Positions 1-6,474 of a stretch of 14,505 nt of DNA are shown piece by piece. The stretch spans positions 1 through 14,505 of the forward strand of contig DIUH01000351.1 of assembly GCA_002428205.1 (NCBI GenBank), written 5' to 3'. The stretch's first letter is position 1. Every line of letters starts with the position of its first letter. Both the position numbers and the translations under genes were made by a program. The DNA comes from Planctomycetaceae bacterium UBA6163 (GTDB lineage Bacteria; Planctomycetota; Planctomycetia; Pirellulales; Pirellulaceae). The notes beneath the pieces were generated by a model, which was not told where the DNA came from, searched no databases, and saw only the letters and a list, made by a program, of their open reading frames with translations.

Positions 1-975
1 CGAGTGCCGGAAGATGTTCGAAAACAGGTTTCCAAGTGGGGACTGGCCGCCGATGAGTTCAAGGACAATCACAATTGGCCTCACCAAATCTATGTACGCG
101 AAGCACGCAGGATGATCGGGCGATATGTGATGACCGAGAACGAATTGGTGAAATTGCGTCCCACCCCCGAGTCGATCGGCATGGGGTCTTATACGATCGA
201 TTCGCACAATGTCCAGCGATATGTGACGCCCGAAGGCTATGTCCAAAACGAAGGCGACATCGGCGTTTCCACCCATGGGCCCTACCAGATTGCGCTCGGG
301 GCGATTCAACCTAAACCGGATCAAGCGACCAATTTGATCGTCCCCGTTGCGGTTTCAAGTTCCCACATCGCGTTCGGGTCGATACGCATGGAACCGGTTT
401 TCATGATCCTCGGTCAATCGGCAGGTGCCCTGGCTGTGCTGGCGATCGATCGCCAATCGAGCGTCCAAGAGGTGCCTTATGATGTTCTTAAAAAACGTCT
501 CGTCGAAGCTGGCCAAATTTTAGAATACGAATCGGCCAGCAATCGCACGTTGACGATCGACAAGTTATCCGGGGTTGTTGTCGATGATGAAATGGCACAA
601 AAGGTCGGCCAGTGGACAGCCAGTACGGCGGCCGGGCGTTGGATTCATCGTGGTTATGTTCACGATGGGAACCCCGAAGAGAAAGGCTCGACGATTCGGT
701 TTGAAACGAAGATACCCGCATCGGGTAATTACGAAGTCGGATTCGCCTTCCCACATCACTCCAACCGCGCGACAAAAGTGAAAGTCACGGTTCAGCACGC
801 TGATGGCGATTCGGTGGTGTTCGTTAATCAGAAACTGGAGTCCAAGGAACCTTTCACTAAGTTGGGCAGTTATCGTTTCGACCAGTCGAAACCGGCCGCG
901 GTGGTGGTCAGCAATGAAGGGGCCGATGGACATGTCGTTGCTGACGCGGTGCAGTTCTTGGCGGTACAACCGTGA
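1..975 (+). CDS. FAD-dependent oxidoreductase with C-terminal golvesin-like domain (5' truncated)
   Basis: The reading frame is already open at base 1, so this is the 3' part of a longer gene; the GTG at 4 is probably internal. The first ~170 visible residues match the C-terminal half of FAD_oxidored-type proteins: an arginine-rich YVREARRMIGRYVMTE block, then GMGSYTIDSHNVQRYV, a GDIGV stretch and a closing region with MEPVFMILGQSAGALA. The Tat-exported protein at 9692-11428 carries the equivalent blocks (YPYVRESRRIRAMF, GVGSYAIDLHP), so the two are family members. From about residue 190 to the end lies a beta-rich domain resembling the golvesin/xanthan-lyase C-terminal domain (WTxSxxxGRWxHxGYxHDG, later NYEVGFAFPHHSNRAT and VVADAVQFL). 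The GxGxxG nucleotide-binding motif would lie upstream of the window. The stop overlaps the next gene's start. Substrate unknown; the golvesin-like domain suggests an extracytoplasmic, perhaps polysaccharide-related role, which is inference. Confidence 0.85.
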   Translation, partial: RVPEDVRKQVSKWGLAADEFKDNHNWPHQIYVREARRMIGRYVMTENELVKLRPTPESIGMGSYTIDSHNVQRYVTPEGYVQNEGDIGVSTHGPYQIALGAIQPKPDQATNLIVPVAVSSSHIAFGSIRMEPVFMILGQSAGALAVLAIDRQSSVQEVPYDVLKKRLVEAGQILEYESASNRTLTIDKLSGVVVDDEMAQKVGQWTASTAAGRWIHRGYVHDGNPEEKGSTIRFETKIPASGNYEVGFAFPHHSNRATKVKVTVQHADGDSVVFVNQKLESKEPFTKLGSYRFDQSKPAAVVVSNEGADGHVVADAVQFLAVQP

Positions 976-1799
976 GCGGCCAATCGCTGCTGAGCCTGCG
1001 AGATGTGTCGGTCGTTCGTACCGTCGGCCAGCAGGTGGTTCGCATACTGGATCACCTGAGCCTCGATATCCCGCAGGGCCAACACACGGTTATCCTTGGT
1101 CCCAACGGATCGGGGAAAACGTCGCTACTGAAGCTGCTGAATCGTCAATTTTATCCGTCGGTCGATGAGGGGCAGACGGGAGAGGTCGAGATCCTGGGGC
1201 GATCGCTTTGGAACGTCGAAGAATTGCGCCGTCGGATGGGAATTGTCGCTGGCGACCTTGACCGCGAGTTTGCATTGCCGCGGAGCGGACGAATGACCGC
1301 GTTGCAAGCCGTTTTATCAGGATTCGATGGCGTGCAATTGATTACATTTACCGATCAAAATAATGCCGATCGAGTCGATGACGCGTGCCACGCGCTGTGC
1401 CAGGTCGGAGCGGAGCACTTGGTCGATCGTACCTTGATGACGATGTCGACAGGTGAGCGTCGTCGGGTTCTGATCGCTCGGGCGCTAGTGCCTCGGCCCG
1501 AAGCACTGATCCTTGATGAACCGACAACGGGACTGGACATCGCCGCCCGTGCGACGTTTTTGAGTGAGATTCGGCGATTGGCGCAGTCGGGGATCACGAT
1601 CATTTTGGTAACGCATCACGTTGAAGAAATTCTCCCTGAGATTCAGGCCGCTGTGCTGTTAAAATCGGGTCAAGTCTTTGCGCAGGGAGATTGTGGGCAC
1701 TTGATCGCTGACAAGTCGATGTCCGAATTGTTTGAAGCAAATGTCCGTGTACAGCGATCGCCCGCGGGGCGATACGCGATGGATGTCTTGCATGATTAG
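972..1799 (+). CDS. ABC transporter ATP-binding protein
   Basis: A complete 275-residue ABC ATPase. Visible motifs are Walker A GPNGSGKTS (residues 43-51), signature STGER (159-163), Walker B ALILDEP with the catalytic Glu (178-184), D-loop GLD (187-189) and the switch His in VTHH (213-216). It is a single-domain cytoplasmic subunit with the length of an import- or export-type ATPase, and overall most like the YlmA/ModF-type ATPases. No permease or binding protein is encoded next to it here, so its transport partner and cargo cannot be named. The GTG start overlaps the upstream TGA in a GTGA junction, which implies translational coupling with the FAD oxidoreductase gene. The C-terminal ~45 residues after the H-loop contain no recognisable extra domain. 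Function as an ABC ATPase is certain; whether it acts in transport is inferred. Confidence 0.93.
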   Translation: MSGQSLLSLRDVSVVRTVGQQVVRILDHLSLDIPQGQHTVILGPNGSGKTSLLKLLNRQFYPSVDEGQTGEVEILGRSLWNVEELRRRMGIVAGDLDREFALPRSGRMTALQAVLSGFDGVQLITFTDQNNADRVDDACHALCQVGAEHLVDRTLMTMSTGERRRVLIARALVPRPEALILDEPTTGLDIAARATFLSEIRRLAQSGITIILVTHHVEEILPEIQAAVLLKSGQVFAQGDCGHLIADKSMSELFEANVRVQRSPAGRYAMDVLHD

Positions 1800-1847
1800 A
1801 TTTGCCCAGTAAATCACAATGTTCGCTTCCCTATTCGAAAATTGATA

Positions 1848-3110
1848 ATGCTTCACCAAACAGATCGAATCGGGTCTTGGGTCATTGTTACCGCGATGCT
1901 CCTAGGAACAGGCGTTGCAAATGCGTGTACCACCGGAGTGATTAGTGGCAAGGCAACAATCGATGGCCGACCGCTGCTGTGGAAGAATCGTGATGCACCC
2001 TACAAGAACAACCAGGTTCGTCGATTCAGCGGTGGAAAGTACGCCTGTACCGCGATCGTAAATGCGGGACAGAATGCGACGATTTGGATGGGTGTCAATG
2101 ATGCGGGATTCTGTATCGAAAACTCGGTGACTAGCGATTTGAGCGAAAAGGGGTCCAAAGGGGTGGGTAATGGAGCTTTTATGTTACGGGCGTTAAAGAG
2201 TTGTGCGACCGTGAAAGAGTTTGCGGAATTGTTGGACCAGACGAATGGCAAACGATCAACCAATGCGAACTTTGGAGTGATTGATGCGGTCGGTGGGGCG
2301 GCGATTTTCGAATCGGGGCCCTCCTCGTTCAAGATGTTTGATGCGAACGATCCGGTGGTTGCACCTAAAGGATATGTGATTCGGTCAAACTTCTCTTTTA
2401 CAGGCAGTCCTCTGGTCGATCCCGCAGATCGAGAGGGGATCAATAAGCTTTACTCTGGTGGAAGATTTCTGCGAGGCTGCCAATTGGTGGAGATGGCGAT
2501 TGCCGATGGCGGTGTGTCCGTTGAATACCTGTTGCAGCACAACACGCGAGACTTAGCCGACATGGATGGTCATGCGATTTGTGGTTCGGTCAATGGCGAT
2601 ATGGGGGCTCTGCCGGCAAGCGTCGATACGTCTCATACGATCAGTCGTCGGACCAGCGTTTCGGCGGCGGTTTTTCATGGGGTAAAGCCTGGCGAAGACC
2701 ATCGATTGACGACGATGTGGGTGATGTTAGGCGAACCTGCCTTTACGCTCGCCGTGCCTTGTTGGGCCGCAGTTCCGGGCGTGGCTGCGGAGTTGTCGGG
2801 TGACAAGACGAGTCCTCTTTGCGATGCGGCAAGGCGTTTGCGAGACGCCGCGTATGTGGAAGTTGTGCCCGATGGAACAGAGCAAAAAAAGCGAGTATTC
2901 GTGATGACAACCGACGGTTTGCCGGCGATTTGGAAAGAGACATTGCCACTCGAGCGTCAGCAATTGCGAGCAGTCGCTGACGCTTTGGAGGCCTGGCGAC
3001 AAGATGGCTTTGATCCGAGTGTCGCCGAGTCGTTGCACCGATCGGCCAGTGCTGATGCCTTGGAGGTGCTGCAAAGATTGGCATCCCCACAACCTGTAGA
3101 ATTGCGTTAA
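1848..3110 (+). CDS. Exported Ntn-hydrolase-fold protein, C45/C69-like acyltransferase or amidohydrolase
   Basis: A 420-residue protein with an N-terminal signal peptide (hydrophobic core WVIVTAMLLGTGVANA, residues 11-26) followed directly by Cys27 in ACTTGVISGKATIDGRPLLWKNRD. A Cys at the mature N-terminus followed by GKxTxDGRxLLxxNRD is the pattern of N-terminal-nucleophile hydrolases such as the isopenicillin-N acyltransferase-like (C45) and dipeptidase C69 families; NFGVIDAVGGAAIFE further on fits the same fold. Here signal peptidase cleavage could itself expose the nucleophile. ANAC is not a convincing lipobox because Ala, not Leu/Val/Ile, sits at -3, but a lipoprotein cannot be fully excluded. 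ATG 1848 was chosen over an in-frame TTG at 1842, six bases upstream; neither has a clear Shine-Dalgarno. The gene follows the ABC ATPase by 48 bp. The substrate is unknown; an amide or peptide bond is the family's usual target. Confidence 0.7.
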   Translation: MLHQTDRIGSWVIVTAMLLGTGVANACTTGVISGKATIDGRPLLWKNRDAPYKNNQVRRFSGGKYACTAIVNAGQNATIWMGVNDAGFCIENSVTSDLSEKGSKGVGNGAFMLRALKSCATVKEFAELLDQTNGKRSTNANFGVIDAVGGAAIFESGPSSFKMFDANDPVVAPKGYVIRSNFSFTGSPLVDPADREGINKLYSGGRFLRGCQLVEMAIADGGVSVEYLLQHNTRDLADMDGHAICGSVNGDMGALPASVDTSHTISRRTSVSAAVFHGVKPGEDHRLTTMWVMLGEPAFTLAVPCWAAVPGVAAELSGDKTSPLCDAARRLRDAAYVEVVPDGTEQKKRVFVMTTDGLPAIWKETLPLERQQLRAVADALEAWRQDGFDPSVAESLHRSASADALEVLQRLASPQPVELR

Positions 3111-3120
3111 ACTGATCAGT
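3111..3120. repeat. 10-bp perfect palindrome directly after a stop codon
   Basis: ACTGATCAGT is its own reverse complement and begins immediately after the TAA of the Ntn-hydrolase gene. There is no T-run behind it, so it is not a standard intrinsic terminator. It may be chance or a small operator in the 73-bp gap before the DUF1501 gene. Confidence 0.3.
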
Positions 3121-3183
3121 CCGTACTCCGGCCCGCGCTAACGCGACAATCCCACCGCCTTTCCTCCTGCCGACATCGTTGCC

Positions 3184-4629
3184 ATGTCACGAAAAACACG
3201 CTCCATCAGCCAGCAAAATTTGTTGGGCTGTGAAGACTTTCGTCGAAGCAATCGGCTGCTTTCGAGACGCAGTTTGTTGCAGGCCGGAATGCTTGGCACG
3301 TTGGGGGTCACAACGGCCGACTGGTTGCGTTTGGGTGTTGGATCGGCTCAGGCGTCGGCGGCCGGTACTAGCGGTCTGGCGAGATCGCGTCCTGCGAAAG
3401 CCTGCATCTTTTTGTTCATGTGGGGTGGCCCAAGCCAGCTTGATACATTCGATTTAAAGCCTAACGCACCCGATGAAGTACGCGGTCCATTCAAGCCGAT
3501 TTCGACCTGCGTCCCTGGTATGCAGATCTGTGAACACTTCACCAAACTGGCTCAACACACCGACAAAATCGCACTCATCCGTTCGCTCACTCATGACGAC
3601 CCTGCTCACTTATCCAGTGGCCATGCTACCGTGACGGGGCAGCCCGCACCTGTTTTAAAGAGCGATGCGACACCGCCGAGTGACAAGGACTCGCCCCATA
3701 TCGGTGCCTTGATGTCGCGTCTTAGGCCATGCAAAAACGGGTTGCCCTCATTCGTGACATTGCCGTGGAAGGCCTATCACCCGGCGGCTCCTGGGGGAGA
3801 GGCACCTGGACAACACGGCGGTTGGCTCGGTCCCAGCCACGACGGATTGTTGCTCGGTGGTGACCCGAATGCGGCCGATTGGAAACCCGCCGCGTTTTCG
3901 CTGCCCGCTGACATGACGCTGCAGCGATTGGAGTCGCGGTTCGAATTATTGAGATCGTTCGACCAATATCGCGCCGGTGTTGCAACCTCAATGGAGGTTG
4001 CCGGTTTGCGTGATCACCAAAAACGTGCTTATGAGTTGTTGACATCCGCCGGTGTACGAAGCGCGTTCGATTTAAGTAAAGAGCCTGAAAAGATTCGTGA
4101 ACGTTATGGGCGAAACATCCATGGGCAATCGGTCCTGATGGCACGGCGATTGATTGAACACGGTGTGCCGATGGTTTCAGTAAATTGGCACAATGATGGC
4201 AAGAATTTCTGGGACACCCACGGTGATAACTTCAATCGTTTGAAAAATGACCTGATACCACCATCGGACCAGGCACTGACTGCGTTACTAGAAGACTTAG
4301 AATCGCGCGGAATGTTAGAAGATACCTTGGTGGTTTGGGTGGGTGAGTTCGGTCGGCGGCCTCAGATCACACCAGCCAATGCGGGCCGTGAACATTGGCC
4401 ATTCTGCTACAGCGGATTGATGGCTGGCGGCGGCATTCGGGGTGGACTTGTTTATGGCGCCAGCGATGCAACCGCAGCTTATCCAGAAGTCGACCCGGTC
4501 ACGCCGCAGGATTTCGGCACAACGGTGCTGCATGCTTTAGGATTGCAAACTGACATGGTTTTACCCGATCGTGAAGGGCGACCACATCAGATTGCATCAG
4601 GCAAAGTCGTTCAGGCGTTGTTCACCTGA
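3184..4629 (+). CDS. DUF1501 family protein, Tat-exported
   Basis: A 481-residue DUF1501 protein, a family that is very abundant in planctomycetes and structurally related to sulfatases/alkaline phosphatases. The N-terminus has a twin-arginine signal, LLSRRSLLQAGMLGTLG (residues 25-41). Family landmarks follow in order: AKACIFLFMWGGPSQLDTFDLKP (from residue 71), KIALIRSLTHDDPAHLSSGHATVTG (128-152), and near the C-terminus VVWVGEFGRRPQITPANAGREHWP with the FGRxP and GRxHWP blocks, then LMAGGGIRGGLVYGASD. Length is close to the usual ~450-490. The ATG at 3184 is the natural start because the Tat motif sits 28 residues in; it is preceded by pyrimidine-rich sequence rather than a Shine-Dalgarno. 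In planctomycetes these genes often sit beside DUF1549/DUF1553 cytochrome-type genes; none is here, so this copy stands apart from that pairing. Biochemical activity is not established. Confidence 0.93.
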   Translation: MSRKTRSISQQNLLGCEDFRRSNRLLSRRSLLQAGMLGTLGVTTADWLRLGVGSAQASAAGTSGLARSRPAKACIFLFMWGGPSQLDTFDLKPNAPDEVRGPFKPISTCVPGMQICEHFTKLAQHTDKIALIRSLTHDDPAHLSSGHATVTGQPAPVLKSDATPPSDKDSPHIGALMSRLRPCKNGLPSFVTLPWKAYHPAAPGGEAPGQHGGWLGPSHDGLLLGGDPNAADWKPAAFSLPADMTLQRLESRFELLRSFDQYRAGVATSMEVAGLRDHQKRAYELLTSAGVRSAFDLSKEPEKIRERYGRNIHGQSVLMARRLIEHGVPMVSVNWHNDGKNFWDTHGDNFNRLKNDLIPPSDQALTALLEDLESRGMLEDTLVVWVGEFGRRPQITPANAGREHWPFCYSGLMAGGGIRGGLVYGASDATAAYPEVDPVTPQDFGTTVLHALGLQTDMVLPDREGRPHQIASGKVVQALFT

Positions 4630-4665
4630 AAGCCGAATGCTGTGGCGATGTAATAGTTGCGGTGC

Positions 4666-6405
4666 CTACTGACTGCGTCCGCGAGAATATCGGTCGCGAT
4701 ACCCGCCGTCGGGGCGCCCAAAGTTGCTTTGTGGTGGGTTTGCCGAGGGACTGTCAACCGCCGGGCCAGCGGTTGCTGTTTGTGCCGACTGTCCGTCGGC
4801 GGGTGTTGGCTGTGAAACGGTAGCCGCAGGCTTATCTAGCATTGTATCGATTGATGATTGATCGGGTTTAACAATCAGTGCCCAGTCGTGTAGTACCCCG
4901 GCGCGATCGCTGCGGCTTGAACGAATCATCAACTGCCAGACGCCCTGCAAGTTCTTACCCTTTAAAGAGCTTAAGCTGGGTTGTCGTTTGATGACCGCAC
5001 CGGGTTGAAAGCTGCCTCGAAAGGGCGGTCGCGATCGGGTAATGCTGATTGAGGTATCGTCATCAAAAACGGTACGATCAAAGTGATCATCGCTGCCACC
5101 AACGCCAGCGAATAATTCGATGCGTTGGCCTTCGGGGCTGATCAGGTAACCATCAAGTTGTTCGGTGAAGCTATGGGTGATAGAGAGTTGTACGTTTAAA
5201 TCGCCGATGATCACGCTTTCGTCGACTTGGATTTCGGAAACGACGACACTGCGAGGCAGCAACACCTTGGCTTCCTGGCTGGCATAATTACCGCCCATGA
5301 TTTGTTTTGAACTAAGAATCTCATCAGGCGTGATGATGCCGTCGTTATTGGAGTCATACATCGCGAACTCATCCGCCTTATCAGCATCCCACTGATCGGT
5401 AAACTCCGCCATTTCGATTTGACCGTCATCATTCAGGTCGCGTTCAAAAAACCAGGTCGGCAACAACTCAGACAAGTCGTTGCCCTCTCGTTCCATTTCT
5501 TGAAACAAGTGGTCACCCAGTTCGTTTCGGTCGACGCGTCCATCGCGATTGTAATCGGCTTTGGCGATATCGATTCCGACGCCGGCCATTTCGCGAGGCT
5601 CAAGCGTGCCATTCTTATTGGTGTCAAACCGTTCGATAATGCTGTACGCGAGCGCTCGACTGCCACGATCGGCTTGTGAAGAACCACGTGGGCCACGTTC
5701 GTAACTGCCACGATCATCCGACCGCCGAACAATCGAAGAGGAAGTCGATGAGGCAGATTGGCTCTGACTGGCCGCAAACTGGCGGATGATTTCCGCTTGC
5801 TTATCAATCGCTTCGCGACGCGAATATCGCTGTGCAAGTTCGACGAGAGTCAGTTTACCGTCGCGATCTAAGTCGCATTCCTGCGGGGTTGGTCCACGCC
5901 ACCGACTAGGGTCGATTTCATCAAACGTGAGTACACCATCACGATTTCGATCATACCGACTTAGAAGTTCCTGGGCGTCGTTAAGATGATTCTTTGTATA
6001 AGGATAACGGACCTGGGGGCTTCCGAACTCGGCGACTACCGGCCGACGATCGTCTGGTTCGAAACCCTTGATAGTTGACGTTGCTTGAGGTGTGACGTTG
6101 TTCGAGGATGAGTCTCGCCTGCGCTTGTCAAAATACCTTCGAGCGGCTTCTTCTAGTCTTGCCACCGAGTTTGTCCGATTGAGGTCGATGCCCGCCTCAC
6201 TGGCGAAACGATCAAAGAAGGCTCGCGAGCGATCGCTTAATTCGTTTGGCTCGATGTAATTATTGTTATTGGCGTCTAGCCGCTTTACCCATTCGGACTG
6301 TGCGTGTGCCGACCCGACAAGTCCGCCTGCCGACAAACATGAGACGACAAAGATCCGTAACAGATTGACGTACAATTTCGAATGTAAAACTACGGGGATA
6401 TTCAT
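4666..6405 (-). CDS. Exported seven-EF-hand protein with P/Homo B domain
   Basis: A 579-residue secreted or periplasmic protein. The signal peptide ends at SAHA|QSEW (residues 32-39). Seven canonical 12-residue EF-hand loops are readable: residues 44-55, 152-163, 178-189, 261-272, 284-295, 323-334 and 351-362, each with Asp at position 1 and Glu at position 12. Six have the usual Gly at position 6; the first (DANNNNYIEPNE) has Asn there. Residues ~386-514 look like a P/Homo B domain as in proprotein convertases (VVSEIQV, LSITHSFTEQLDGYLISPEG, ending in LQGVWQLMIRSSRSDRAGVLHDWALIV), but no subtilisin-type catalytic domain is present. A Ser/Arg/Asp-rich linker (~212-250) precedes loop 4 and a Pro/Ala/Gln-rich tail ends in an Arg-rich RDRYSRGRSQ. 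The gene lies 69 bp downstream of the secretin-domain gene on the same strand, suggesting co-transcription. Calcium binding is strongly implied; the role is unknown, perhaps a structural adhesin or scaffold. Confidence 0.88.
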   Translation of the reverse strand: MNIPVVLHSKLYVNLLRIFVVSCLSAGGLVGSAHAQSEWVKRLDANNNNYIEPNELSDRSRAFFDRFASEAGIDLNRTNSVARLEEAARRYFDKRRRDSSSNNVTPQATSTIKGFEPDDRRPVVAEFGSPQVRYPYTKNHLNDAQELLSRYDRNRDGVLTFDEIDPSRWRGPTPQECDLDRDGKLTLVELAQRYSRREAIDKQAEIIRQFAASQSQSASSTSSSIVRRSDDRGSYERGPRGSSQADRGSRALAYSIIERFDTNKNGTLEPREMAGVGIDIAKADYNRDGRVDRNELGDHLFQEMEREGNDLSELLPTWFFERDLNDDGQIEMAEFTDQWDADKADEFAMYDSNNDGIITPDEILSSKQIMGGNYASQEAKVLLPRSVVVSEIQVDESVIIGDLNVQLSITHSFTEQLDGYLISPEGQRIELFAGVGGSDDHFDRTVFDDDTSISITRSRPPFRGSFQPGAVIKRQPSLSSLKGKNLQGVWQLMIRSSRSDRAGVLHDWALIVKPDQSSIDTMLDKPAATVSQPTPADGQSAQTATAGPAVDSPSANPPQSNFGRPDGGYRDRYSRGRSQ

Positions 6406-6474
6406 CAGGGCACACGTACCGAGCAGAGTCGATCGAATGGGCCGTCATTAATACGACCGCTGTTTCATCACAAA

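Noticed and set aside
4630..4665. Bidirectional terminator in the convergent 36-bp junction
   Set aside because: No stem-loop or T-run could be found.
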